This document shows positions 36,950 through 45,060 of a stretch of DNA of 64,000 nucleotides, piece by piece. Source of the DNA: Lachnospiraceae bacterium (GTDB lineage: Bacteria > Bacillota > Clostridia > Lachnospirales > Lachnospiraceae); contig CAJTHM010000001.1 in the NCBI GenBank assembly GCA_910576125.1, positions 62,001 to 126,000 on the forward strand. The letters run 5' to 3'. How positions within the stretch are numbered: position 1 is the first letter of the stretch; every line of letters begins with the position of its first letter. The notes beneath the pieces were generated by a model that made no database searches, was not told the origin of the DNA, and saw nothing but the letters and a program-made list of their open reading frames with translations. A program made the translations under genes and the position numbers.

Positions 36950-37588
36950 ATGAACATTGCGGACAGAATACAGAACCTGAGGAAAGCCAGGGGGATATCC
37001 CAGGAAGAGCTCGCGGATAAAATAGGGGTTTCCAGGCAGGCGGTTTCTAAGTGGGAAAGCGAACAGAGCACACCTGATATCGAGAAGATCATTCTGTTGA
37101 GCAATTATTTTGAGACCACTACCGATTATCTTCTGAAAGGGACCCCGCCTGTGGGCGAATCCGAGAAGCAATGGAGCGCCATGCTGTTCACTATGGCGGG
37201 CACCATCCTGAACGGGATCGGATTGGTTTCTTCCATCATTATCTGGCTGGAGCGCCAAATGGTCTATGCCGTGGGAATCGGACTGGTCATCATGCTGCTG
37301 GGGACAGGCACGTTCCTGGCGGGACAGTTTATTGGCACAAAGGACAAGGCAAGGGCAAGACGGTCTTTTCTGCTGCCGAATGTGTGGATCCTGGCTTTTA
37401 TTCCCCTGTCCTGCTGCTTCAATGTCCTGGACGGACTGGCGGGCGGTTTCTGGGGGCAGCTTGCGCCGCTCCCCTTGTTGGGGAATTCTGTCAGGACATA
37501 TCTGCTTTTCTGGGCCGGATATATTTTCGTATGCGTGCTGGCGGATATCCTCATTGTCTGGAAGGCCCGGAATAACGGGACTCCCTGA
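36950..37588 (+). CDS. XRE-family regulator with C-terminal membrane domain
   Basis: This 212-aa protein joins an N-terminal Cro/C1 helix-turn-helix (about 5-60; ISQEELADKIGVSRQAVSKW) to four hydrophobic segments (about 78-98, 103-125, 142-165, 180-202). The layout is common in Firmicutes, where the membrane part is thought to sense envelope state and hold the DNA-binding domain near the membrane. The start has AGAAGGAGG 7 bp upstream. It sits alone between an AraC gene and a convergent lipoprotein gene. Targets and signal are unknown. Confidence 0.9.
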   Translation: MNIADRIQNLRKARGISQEELADKIGVSRQAVSKWESEQSTPDIEKIILLSNYFETTTDYLLKGTPPVGESEKQWSAMLFTMAGTILNGIGLVSSIIIWLERQMVYAVGIGLVIMLLGTGTFLAGQFIGTKDKARARRSFLLPNVWILAFIPLSCCFNVLDGLAGGFWGQLAPLPLLGNSVRTYLLFWAGYIFVCVLADILIVWKARNNGTP

Positions 37589-37756
37589 AAAATCATGATA
37601 CAGCGATGCCCCGATTCCGGGGGAACGGCCGGCTTGTTATCGTCCGGAAGATAAGTCATTCACGGAAAACAGAACTGCCGGGAAATGGTGCAGTCATACA
37701 TCATTTCCCGGCAGTCTCTGCCCGGTGGGCGAGCATGCCGCGTACTTCGGGCATCT

Positions 37757-38422
37757 CTAATTCAGCACAGTGCTCCTGTATTCAATGGAGACTACCTCGT
37801 CCCCTTTGATGATGAAGCACAGTCTCATGTTTCCCTTTTCATAGACTATCATTCCGTCTTCCTCCTTGCCGCCGTCCGGATAGGCCTGCAGCAGCTTCTC
37901 CCGGGAGTCTCCGATGCAGATGCCCTCAGCCGTGGCCACGGAATCGTCCTTCAGGATGACTGTAGAGACGTAGTCTTTGCTCTCGTTGGGGTAGGTGTCC
38001 AGTTCAAAGCTGTTATAGGTGTACATTTTGTCCATTCCCTCGAAAGCGCAGCTCTGGGACTCGAAATAGGAGACGGGATCTCCCAGAACGGCAAGGATGG
38101 GTGCCGCATCCGCATCTACTTCAATGACGGTGCCGTTGTAGGAAAAAGCGTATCCCTCTCCGCTGGCGGCGCCGTTGGCCGCCGGGGCGCTGCCGGTGCC
38201 GCCCTGGCCGGAATCCTGCTGCCCCTCGTCTGCCGCCTCCCCGTCTCCCGGAGCGCCGGCCTCGTCCGCCCCGGAGGTGATGTCCACCGGTTCCATATTC
38301 TGGACGCTTCCGTCGATGGTCTTCTCGTCCCCTTTGCCGCAGCCTGTGGCAAGGAGCATGGCTGACGCCAGAAGCACGGCGCATTTTTTCACGGTGCTGA
38401 TTTTACTTTCTTTCTTTTTCAT
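37757..38422 (-). CDS. Hypothetical lipoprotein
   Basis: This 221-aa protein is exported and lipid-anchored: MKKKESKISTVKKCAVLLAS leads to the lipobox LLATGC. A linker rich in Gly, Ala, Asp, Glu and Gln follows (about 45-90), then a small beta-rich domain of about 120 residues (YAFSYNGTVIEVDADAAPIL through VSIEYRSTVLN). The domain includes LGDPVSYFESQSCAFEG and YTYNSFELDTYPNESKDYVS, a pattern I associate with uncharacterised Lachnospiraceae lipoproteins. The start at 38422 has AAAGGAGAG upstream; a longer frame to 38554 is rejected. Function is unknown. Confidence 0.82.
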   Translation of the reverse strand: MKKKESKISTVKKCAVLLASAMLLATGCGKGDEKTIDGSVQNMEPVDITSGADEAGAPGDGEAADEGQQDSGQGGTGSAPAANGAASGEGYAFSYNGTVIEVDADAAPILAVLGDPVSYFESQSCAFEGMDKMYTYNSFELDTYPNESKDYVSTVILKDDSVATAEGICIGDSREKLLQAYPDGGKEEDGMIVYEKGNMRLCFIIKGDEVVSIEYRSTVLN

Positions 38423-38485
38423 TTTGTTCTCTCCTTTGTAGTCATTGTGGTTTCTGTGAAAGGCACGATGGACGCCCCCTGCCGC

Positions 38486-38595
38486 TATGTCCCCAACGCC
38501 TGCCGCAAGCCGGGCTACGCCATACTGCATCGCGTCTGTGCCCCTTGCGCTCATTATGTCCCCAACGCCTGCCGCAAGCCGGGCTACGCGGCAGG
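38486..38595 (-). repeat. Two 35-bp direct repeats with 69-bp period
   Basis: An identical 35-bp sequence occurs at 38486-38520 and 38555-38589, beginning TATGTCCCCAACGCC and ending CCGGGCTACGC. The second copy forms a perfect 8-bp hairpin (38568-38575 CCTGCCGC with 38588-38595 GCGGCAGG). It lies in the GC-rich 272-bp gap between the lipoprotein and SGNH-like genes. No gene seems to be encoded there. Confidence 0.75.
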
Positions 38596-38695
38596 TTTAT
38601 GCGGGCGCGGGTATGCGCCAGTCTGTTTTGGCGCACTGCCGTCCCCCGCAATGGGAGAATGCCCTGTGCAGGTCCGCCAGGCATCTGCCGGGCGT

Positions 38696-39778
38696 TCATT
38701 TCATGCCGTAATACCGATATTGTTCTTCCTTCTCCGCTTCGTAGGCGGCGATTTTCTCCTCCCAGAGGGCGGAAAGGTGCGCCTCGTCTCTGCGGTCGGG
38801 AACCTTCAGCTCTTCCGTCAGCATTTTCCCCAGATACCGGGAAAGCTTCTCCGCCCCGGACAGGTTCATGTGCAAGCCCCCGTCGTAGGTGTCGGTGCTG
38901 TAGTCGATGCCGGTGTCCTCCTGAAGCTCCAGGAAGTTGATGTAGCGCAGATTGTGGGCCGCGGCGTACTCTTCCACCTGGGCCTCCCACTCCGGATACC
39001 AGTAGGGGTAGAGGCTGGGGGCTTTTATCAGGATGAGTTCGATTCCCTTTTCCTCGCAGAGGGCGGTGATTTTATCCAGGTATTTCCACGCATTCTCTCC
39101 AAACTGATAGTCCCCCAGGATGCGGCCCTCGGGCACGTCCCGGGCCGCTTTCACGTCCACCCGCATGTAGTAACCGTTGTGGGAGACGGGCTTTTTATCG
39201 AACATGTATTCGATATCCGCTTCTGTGAGCTCGCTCCATCTGGAGTGGTAGCGGAGGATGGGGAACACATAGTCCAGGAAGTTTTCCTCTTCTCTCATGG
39301 AGGCCAGAATGGCCTTTATCTTTGGCAGGGACCATTCCATCCCCTCCAGGGTCATCCGGTTGTAGGCCTCCCGCTGGGACTGGTCGTATTGCAGGGACAG
39401 CACGTTGAACACTGCCACTTCCGGGGTCTCGTACCGCAGCGTGTCCTCCAGCAGGTAGTAGGACTGCCAGATATACTGCTGGGCGCTGCCGCGGATGTAG
39501 CTGTTGATGCCGTATTCCTGCCAGAGCACCGCAGGGGAGAAGTTCTCGTAGACCTCGCAGTCCCCTATGAAGATGACATTGTGGTCTTTTTCTTCTTCAT
39601 AATATTCGGCGATGAAGGCGCCTTCTACCACGTCGTCCACGTACTTGGGCACCAGCAGGCGCTGGAGCAGAAATAGCGTGACGAGGACGATGGCTGCGGA
39701 TACTGATATTTTTATGCACTTTTTTGTTTTCATATTCTTTTCCATGATGATGCGCCTGTTTCTGCTTTGATTATCCAT
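38696..39778 (-). CDS. Membrane-anchored SGNH/DltD-like protein, Ser replaced by Cys
   Basis: The 360-aa protein has one N-terminal membrane helix (about 21-43) and an external domain. VIFIGDCEVYENFSP fits block I of SGNH hydrolases but has Cys74 where Ser is usual; TYDGGLHMN (Asp299, His303) fits the last block. DltD, the final step of teichoic acid D-alanylation, has the same anchor and fold type. The start at 39778 overlaps the phosphatase stop by 8 bp and has AAGGGG upstream; the longer frame from 39808 is less likely. As the last gene of the Dlt-like operon it probably moves the acyl or aminoacyl group to a surface polymer. The Cys may make it a thioester-type transferase; this is inference. 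Confidence 0.78.
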   Translation of the reverse strand: MDNQSRNRRIIMEKNMKTKKCIKISVSAAIVLVTLFLLQRLLVPKYVDDVVEGAFIAEYYEEEKDHNVIFIGDCEVYENFSPAVLWQEYGINSYIRGSAQQYIWQSYYLLEDTLRYETPEVAVFNVLSLQYDQSQREAYNRMTLEGMEWSLPKIKAILASMREEENFLDYVFPILRYHSRWSELTEADIEYMFDKKPVSHNGYYMRVDVKAARDVPEGRILGDYQFGENAWKYLDKITALCEEKGIELILIKAPSLYPYWYPEWEAQVEEYAAAHNLRYINFLELQEDTGIDYSTDTYDGGLHMNLSGAEKLSRYLGKMLTEELKVPDRRDEAHLSALWEEKIAAYEAEKEEQYRYYGMK

Positions 39779-40379
39779 ACAGCCCCTTACCCACGCAGCG
39801 TTCCGCAACGACGTATTCTCCGTTGGCGTATTTCATCTTTGCGGGCCCTATGCGGAATCCACTTTCTTTCAGGCTGTCAATCAAAGTGTGCATGAAGAAG
39901 CCGTGGGTGACGATGATGCAGTTTTCGCCATTTTCCAACAGCGTTTTCACGAACTTTTTTGCGCGCTTTTTTGTATCTCTTCTGCCCTCCGGCTGTCTCG
40001 GATGGTTGAACAGCCATTGCAGCCTTCCTGAGATGTTCCAGAACCATAAAGGCAATTTTACATTTCCTTCCAGGCTGGAGCGCAGCGGCACTTCGTCAAT
40101 CAGTCCGGTCTGGGTAAACTCATTATCTCCGAACATCCTTGCGGCGGTCTCCCCGGTTCTGGGCAGGCTGCTGATATAGATTTTCCCATACGTGCTTCTC
40201 TGGTATATAACCTCCGGAATCTCTGTCCGCACCGGCTCTGTGTGCGCCTGGTCATATTTTATGCAGTCCAGGTCGAACTGGCCTGATGTGCTCCATTTCT
40301 TCCAGCGGTAATCCACTTTTCCGTGTCTGATGAGAATTACTTTCATTCCGTGCTCGCTTCCATAATCTTTTCTACCCAT
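39771..40379 (-). CDS. Histidine phosphatase family protein
   Basis: This 202-aa protein belongs to the phosphoglycerate-mutase-like superfamily. The phospho-acceptor motif is LIRHGKVD (Arg18, His19, Gly20); the second arginine is in SLPRTGETA and the second histidine in IIVTHGFFM. The start at 40379 has GAGAGGAA upstream; a second Met at 40346 is possible. It is 46 bp after the MBOAT gene and overlaps the SGNH-like gene, so it belongs to the operon. Canonical dlt operons have no such gene. It may remove phosphate from a lipid- or sugar-phosphate, or regulate; no substrate can be assigned. Confidence 0.88.
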   Translation of the reverse strand: MGRKDYGSEHGMKVILIRHGKVDYRWKKWSTSGQFDLDCIKYDQAHTEPVRTEIPEVIYQRSTYGKIYISSLPRTGETAARMFGDNEFTQTGLIDEVPLRSSLEGNVKLPLWFWNISGRLQWLFNHPRQPEGRRDTKKRAKKFVKTLLENGENCIIVTHGFFMHTLIDSLKESGFRIGPAKMKYANGEYVVAERCVGKGLYG

Positions 40380-40425
40380 TTCGTTCCTCTCTTACTGCTG
40401 AACAAAATACAACTGTACGGTTGAC

Positions 40426-42015
40426 CTAAAACTGATTATAAATAAACTGGCTGGCGTCATACCCGATGCCGTAGGCTCCCGCCAGCAGCACCGCCAGGAA
40501 CAGGCCGTACCACAGCGCGAACCGCAGCGGATAGGGCTTTGCCGCAATCCGCTCCCTGACGCTGCCCTTTCTCTGGATAAGGCTTACTGATACCAAAACA
40601 AATGTCCCCACAGCCAGAATCCCGTAGTCAAGCGCCGTAAGTCCTAAGCAGAGCAGCGAACCGTCCCACAGGATGTTCCAGTTCCGGGCCGTGAACAGGG
40701 AGCCGAACATCCGGAAGGTCACCGGCACGGAGCGGTAGCAGTCGAACGTCCGCAGCATCGACACCAGCAGGAAAGTCCTGGCCACCTCAAAGGCAGCATA
40801 TCCCCTCCCGCCTGCTCCGAAGCGCTGGTGGAACCTGGCATACAGGGGCTCCAGGGTCTCGGAGACCATCAGCACGGCCCAGTTCCCCAGCCCCCAGGCG
40901 ATGAAATTCCAGCTGGCCCCGTGCCAGATGCCCGTGGCGAACCAGACCACGAACGAAGACAGATACACCGGCAGCCGCTTGCCCACCTTCTCCCCGAAAT
41001 GGCGGCGTGAGAATTTGTTGAATTTCTGCATGAACTTGCACACGGAGATGGGGTAAAAGATATAGTCCCGGAACCATGTGCCCATGGAGATATGCCACCT
41101 GCGCCAGTATTCCTTCAGGGATTTGGAGAAAAAGGGCCGCTGGAAATTCTCCTGCAGGGTGATGCCCAGAGTCTGGGCGATTCCGATGGTGATGTCGATG
41201 CCCCCGGTGAAGTCCGCGTACAGCTCCAGGGCGTAGAAGAACATCCCCACCAGCACATAGGCGCCGTGGTAAGCATCCGTGTCCCCGATGATGGCGTTGA
41301 CCCCCACCAGCATCCTGTCCGCGATGACCATTTTCTTGAAATAGCCCCACAGAATGCGCTGCAGTCCAAAACTTACCGTTTTTCCGTCAAATCTGTGTTC
41401 CCCATACAGGGATTCCGCCAGATCCCCGAACCGGCTGATAGGCCCCTGCACCAGTTGGGGGAAAAAGGACACGAACAGGGCGAACCGGAAGGGATTCCTC
41501 TGGGCCCGGACTGTCCCCCGGTACACGTCAATCAGATACCCCACCGCCTGGAAGGTGTAGAAGGAAATCCCCAAAGGCAGCGCAAGGGTCAGGAAAGAAA
41601 GCCTTCCTGTCTGCCCGAAGGCCCCCAGCAGCCCATTGATGTTGGCGATGGCAAAGTTGGTGTACTTCAGCACCGCCAGGATACCGATGTTCAAAAGGAT
41701 TCCCCCCAGTATCCATCCCAGGCGCACCTTTTTCTGCCTGTCCTTATAGGCCTTTTTCTCCTCTTTGGACAGCTCCGCCCTGTGCTCCTTCAGGTAGGCC
41801 GCCTGCCTGTCGGCGTTGTCCTCAATCCGGTAGGCCGCGAACCAGATCGTCACCGTGGTCACCAGGAGGTAGGGCACATATTCCGCCCCCGCCAGGAAAT
41901 AGAAGAGGTAGCCGGCTCCCAGCAGCAGCCCCCACTGGCATTTCCGGGGGATAATGTAGTACAGCAAGAACAAGACCGCAAGAAATCCCAAAAATCCATA
42001 CGATGTAAAAAGCAT
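40426..42015 (-). CDS. MBOAT-family O-acyltransferase (DltB/AlgI-like)
   Basis: MBOAT proteins pass an acyl or aminoacyl group from a cytoplasmic carrier across the membrane. The 529-aa protein has about ten or more hydrophobic segments. WRRWHISMGTWFRDYIFYP and ATGIWHGASWNF are the family signatures, and His365 in the second is the expected catalytic residue. FFPQLVQGPISRFGDLAE is another conserved loop. It is larger than DltB (about 400 aa) and nearer AlgI/PatA size. It follows the carrier-protein gene by 27 bp, which strongly suggests that the carrier is its donor. Whether the cargo is D-alanine, another amino acid or acetate is not known. Confidence 0.94.
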   Translation of the reverse strand: MLFTSYGFLGFLAVLFLLYYIIPRKCQWGLLLGAGYLFYFLAGAEYVPYLLVTTVTIWFAAYRIEDNADRQAAYLKEHRAELSKEEKKAYKDRQKKVRLGWILGGILLNIGILAVLKYTNFAIANINGLLGAFGQTGRLSFLTLALPLGISFYTFQAVGYLIDVYRGTVRAQRNPFRFALFVSFFPQLVQGPISRFGDLAESLYGEHRFDGKTVSFGLQRILWGYFKKMVIADRMLVGVNAIIGDTDAYHGAYVLVGMFFYALELYADFTGGIDITIGIAQTLGITLQENFQRPFFSKSLKEYWRRWHISMGTWFRDYIFYPISVCKFMQKFNKFSRRHFGEKVGKRLPVYLSSFVVWFATGIWHGASWNFIAWGLGNWAVLMVSETLEPLYARFHQRFGAGGRGYAAFEVARTFLLVSMLRTFDCYRSVPVTFRMFGSLFTARNWNILWDGSLLCLGLTALDYGILAVGTFVLVSVSLIQRKGSVRERIAAKPYPLRFALWYGLFLAVLLAGAYGIGYDASQFIYNQF

Positions 42016-42042
42016 GACCGCTTCCTCTTAAGCCCCCAACCC

Positions 42043-42282
42043 TCAGGCTTCTTCCTCCAGCTTTTGAATCAGGGCGTAGAGAGCCTTTGCGGAATTGAAG
42101 TTCTCGGGGAGGATGTCTTTTGCCGTGATGGCGATGTCAAAGGTCTCATTAATCTCCGCAATCAGGCTGACGATGTCGAAGGAGTCCAGAATCTTGTCGT
42201 CCACCAGGCGCTCCTCCGTCTCAAAATCTACGTCCGGATGTAAATTGTTCAAAATCTCCATTAATTCTTCCATGATTGGCAT
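42043..42282 (-). CDS. Acyl/aminoacyl carrier protein (DltC-like)
   Basis: This is a 79-aa carrier protein. Ser34 in DDKILDSFDIVSL is the site for the 4'-phosphopantetheine arm. It is acidic and helical, as expected. The neighbouring adenylase should load it and the MBOAT protein should take the cargo. Two starts are possible: ATG 42282 (MPIMEEL), whose ribosome site AAAGGA is very close, or ATG 42273 (MEELMEI) with better spacing. Its position between adenylase and MBOAT is as in dlt operons. Confidence 0.93.
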   Translation of the reverse strand: MPIMEELMEILNNLHPDVDFETEERLVDDKILDSFDIVSLIAEINETFDIAITAKDILPENFNSAKALYALIQKLEEEA

Positions 42283-42304
42283 TTCCTTTCTTCCAGTTCA
42301 TTTT

Positions 42305-42553
42305 TTATTGCCGGAATTCCTCTTTCTCCCTGTTTTGGGAAACCAGCTCTTTCATTGCGTTATTATAAAGTTCCATTCGTTCGGCCACTCTGTCTCTTGG
42401 CGACATTTCGTAGTCGTCTAAGTCGGGAACTTTTACCGTCAGGCCAAGTATTTGGCAGATGATTTCAACTTGCCATACTTCCAGAGGAATCTCTTTCCTT
42501 TGTCCATCCAGGCCATGAAGCGTTAAACCGACGCTTTCGATCACTTTTTCCAT
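42305..42553 (-). CDS. Hypothetical 82-aa protein in the Dlt-like operon
   Basis: I do not recognise this small protein. It begins MEKVIESVGLTLHGLDGQRK, has a hydrophobic middle (VWQVEIICQILGLTVKV) too short for a clear membrane helix, and ends with a charged helix (RDRVAERMELYNNAMKELVS). It lies 22 bp before the carrier gene and 34 bp after the adenylase, so it is very likely expressed with them. Known dlt operons often hold a small helper, DltX, but DltX is about 50 aa with a membrane helix; this protein appears soluble. It could assist carrier loading. The frame is supported by position and by its lack of overlap. Confidence 0.75.
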   Translation of the reverse strand: MEKVIESVGLTLHGLDGQRKEIPLEVWQVEIICQILGLTVKVPDLDDYEMSPRDRVAERMELYNNAMKELVSQNREKEEFRQ

Positions 42554-42587
42554 TACGATTCACCCATTTATCATTTTATGGTGTCAG

Positions 42588-44201
42588 TCAGCAGGTGGGA
42601 TGCCGGCACGATTTCAGGCATTTCATCGCCTTAAAATATGCGGGCTGCCTGCCCACCTCTGTTTCCGGCCTATGGCCTGGCCCGCCTCGCGCCCCCTCAT
42701 ACATTTTCTTCAGCGTCACCCGGTCGATCTTCCCATTGGCCGTAAAGGGCAGCTGCTCCAGCCGGATGATCCGGTTAGGCAGCATGTAACGGGGCAGTTT
42801 CGTCCTCAGGACTGCAACCATTTCTTTCTCAGAAGGGTCTCCCACATAGTACAGCACGATCTTCGCCTTCCAGGTATCGTAGATACAGGCCGCCATGCGG
42901 ACGTCAGGGAGCATGTCCACATTCACTTCGATTTCCCCCAGCTCGATGCGGTGCCCCATGTGCTTGATCTGGTAATCCTTCCGGGACACGAACAGCAGCT
43001 CCCCCGCCTCATTATAGCGTCCGATGTCCCCGGTTCGGTAGATGCGCTCCGGATAGGCCGTGTTCAGGGGATTCTGGACAAAGGCCTCCGCCGTGCGCTC
43101 AGGGTCATTGTAATAGCCCAGCGTCAGCGCCGTGCCCCGGATGCAGATCTCGCCCTCCTGTCCCGCCTCCGCCCGCTTCCCCTCCGGCGTCAGCAGCAGA
43201 ATCTCCCGGTTGGGAAAAGGCCTGCCGATGGGAATCGCCTCGTCTTCCGCAAATTCCCGCTCCACCCGGTAATAGCAGCACATCCCCGTGCCCTCCGTGG
43301 GGCCGTAGAGATTGGTGAAAACGGCCTCCGGCAGGGCTTCCCGCCAGATGCGGAACTGCCTGATCGGGAACACCTCGCTGCCGAACGCAATGGTGTGCAG
43401 AAATTCCGGTTTTACCGTATCAAAGGTGCCGAAAGCGCTTACCATGGTCAGGGCGGAGACCACCCAGCAGATGGTATTGATTCTGTGGGCGTTCAGGTAC
43501 TCCACCAGCTTCACCGGAACGGAGAAGAGCTCCCTGGGAATCAGGTAGGTGGTGGCCCCGAATTTCAGCGTGGGATACAGCTCCTTCAGGCAGGCGTCGA
43601 AATACAGGGGCGACTGGTTCCCGAAGACCGTCTCCTCCCCGAAGCCCAGCACCTCCGACAGCCGCTCGATATAGTCTATCACAGACCTGTGGCAGGCCGC
43701 CACGCCCTTGGGGATTCCGGTGGAGCCGGAGGTGAAGACGATGTAGATCGGGTCTGTATCGATGGCATTCCGGTGAATCTCCTCCAGTGCCCCGTCATCA
43801 ATCCCGCACTGCGCCATCTCATCGAATAGCACAACCTCCCCCTCCCCGATCCGGAACGTCCTGGCCGTCTCCTCCGTCTCCCGGTCGCAGATGATCAGGG
43901 GCGAGCGCACATTGTCCAGTATCAGCTGGATCCTCCCCGCGGGCATCTCCTCGTCGATGGGCACATAGAAATCGCCGCCTGCCACCACGCCGAAGAAGGC
44001 CGCCACCTCTTTCGGGGATTTCCGCATGAAGACCACCACGGGCTTTCTGTAGATTCCCTTTTTGTGGAGGAAGCTTCCGACGCTGCGGCTCAGGTCGTAT
44101 ACTTCCCGGAAGCTCAAGGCCTCCGTGCCGTCGGCGTAGGCTGTCTTTGCGGGTTTCTGCTTTACGATATGATTTAAGTAGTCCAATACATTGTTCTGCA
44201 T
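42588..44201 (-). CDS. Amino-acid adenylation enzyme (DltA-like)
   Basis: This ANL-superfamily ligase activates a carboxylate with ATP and loads it on a carrier. Core motifs are IVFTSGSTGIPKG (about 155-166), LYGPTEGTG, YRTGDIGRY and the catalytic lysine in TANGKIDR. Length is 537 aa, against about 505 for DltA; the extra part is a Cys/Arg-rich C-tail (YFKAMKCLKSCRHPTC) not typical of the family. FDACLKELYPTL resembles the FDLSVMDLYP-like segment of DltA. The start at ATG 44201 is preferred because GGAGG lies 7 bp upstream, whereas 44207 is too close. A racemase gene lies 121 bp upstream. Substrate choice needs biochemistry. Confidence 0.92.
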   Translation of the reverse strand: MQNNVLDYLNHIVKQKPAKTAYADGTEALSFREVYDLSRSVGSFLHKKGIYRKPVVVFMRKSPKEVAAFFGVVAGGDFYVPIDEEMPAGRIQLILDNVRSPLIICDRETEETARTFRIGEGEVVLFDEMAQCGIDDGALEEIHRNAIDTDPIYIVFTSGSTGIPKGVAACHRSVIDYIERLSEVLGFGEETVFGNQSPLYFDACLKELYPTLKFGATTYLIPRELFSVPVKLVEYLNAHRINTICWVVSALTMVSAFGTFDTVKPEFLHTIAFGSEVFPIRQFRIWREALPEAVFTNLYGPTEGTGMCCYYRVEREFAEDEAIPIGRPFPNREILLLTPEGKRAEAGQEGEICIRGTALTLGYYNDPERTAEAFVQNPLNTAYPERIYRTGDIGRYNEAGELLFVSRKDYQIKHMGHRIELGEIEVNVDMLPDVRMAACIYDTWKAKIVLYYVGDPSEKEMVAVLRTKLPRYMLPNRIIRLEQLPFTANGKIDRVTLKKMYEGARGGPGHRPETEVGRQPAYFKAMKCLKSCRHPTC

Positions 44202-44322
44202 CTTCATTCCTCCGAATCATTCCAGAAAAGTCTCTTGATCTGCCCATTGACCGCATCGGTCATGGGCGTTCCTATATCCGTTTCCCGGCCATACCATAGA
44301 CCGCCAGAATTTGCGAATCTGT

Positions 44323-45060
44323 TCAAGATGGGCATTGCCCCTCCCGAAGCCGCAGCAGGCATTCATACTGTCCTTTCAGGCGGCCGCAGATAAGAACCGC
44401 CTTTCTCGCCAGCACCTCCATCACGTCCAGGAATCCCTCCCCCAGCCCAAAGTCCCGCTTCACCAGCGACAGCTCCGTGCAGGCCAGCAGCACAGCCTGG
44501 GCCCCCTGGCCGAACAGCCCTTCCGCCACCCGCCAAAACGCCGCCAAATCCACAGGCTGCCCCGCTTTGACATTCTGATAAATAATCTGCATGACCGCCT
44601 GTTGACCTGCCCGGTCAGGCAGCATGGCCGAAATCCCTTCGCCCGCGAACGCCCGCTGGAACAGCCCGCTCTCAATGGTGCCGTCCGTAGCCAGGACGCC
44701 TGCCCTGCTGATTCCCGCCTCTTTCAGGCACAGCACTGTTTCCTCAACGGCGTTCAGGATGGGAATGCCTATGGCGTCTTCCAGATTTTTCTGGAAATAA
44801 TGGGCCGTGACGCAGGGAATGGCAATGGCCTCCGCCCCTTGACTCTTTAAGTCAACCCCAATCTCTACCATCTGGGGCAGAGGGTTCTCCCCGCTCTGGC
44901 CCAGGATGAATCTGGTGCGATCCGGAATCTGCGGTTTGCTGTGGAGAAGAATCTCCATATGTTCCTGATCGGATTTCGCATCACTCATCTGGGTGAGCAA
45001 TTGCAGAAAATATGCCGTTGCCATGGGGCCAAGGCCGCCGATGACACCTAACTTCTTCAT
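44323..45060 (-). CDS. Aspartate/glutamate racemase family protein
   Basis: The 245-aa protein matches the Asp/Glu/hydantoin racemase family (RacX/YgeA type). It has GVIGGLGPMAT at the N-terminus and both catalytic cysteines: Cys83 in IPCVTAHYF and Cys193 in LLACTELSL. The usual motif is PCNTAH; here Asn is Val, which may change substrate choice. Family members make D-Asp, D-Glu or other D-amino acids. It lies 115-121 bp upstream of a DltA-like adenylase on the same strand, so it may supply the D-amino acid loaded by that system. The GAGGTAC ribosome site is near ATG 45060. Confidence 0.9.
   Translation of the reverse strand: MKKLGVIGGLGPMATAYFLQLLTQMSDAKSDQEHMEILLHSKPQIPDRTRFILGQSGENPLPQMVEIGVDLKSQGAEAIAIPCVTAHYFQKNLEDAIGIPILNAVEETVLCLKEAGISRAGVLATDGTIESGLFQRAFAGEGISAMLPDRAGQQAVMQIIYQNVKAGQPVDLAAFWRVAEGLFGQGAQAVLLACTELSLVKRDFGLGEGFLDVMEVLARKAVLICGRLKGQYECLLRLREGQCPS

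Noticed and set aside
38486..38595. CRISPR array
   Set aside because: Only two repeats and one spacer-like interval, no leader or cas gene.
38442..38990. 182-codon minus-strand frame with a repeated SPACGRRWGH peptide
   Set aside because: It overlaps the C-terminal part of the SGNH-like gene in another frame; the repeated peptide is simply the translation of the DNA repeat.
41092..42243. 383-codon plus-strand frame
   Set aside because: Antisense to the MBOAT and carrier genes; Gln/Pro/Asp-rich shadow.
42600..43829. 409-codon plus-strand frame
   Set aside because: Antisense to the adenylase with no recognisable domain.
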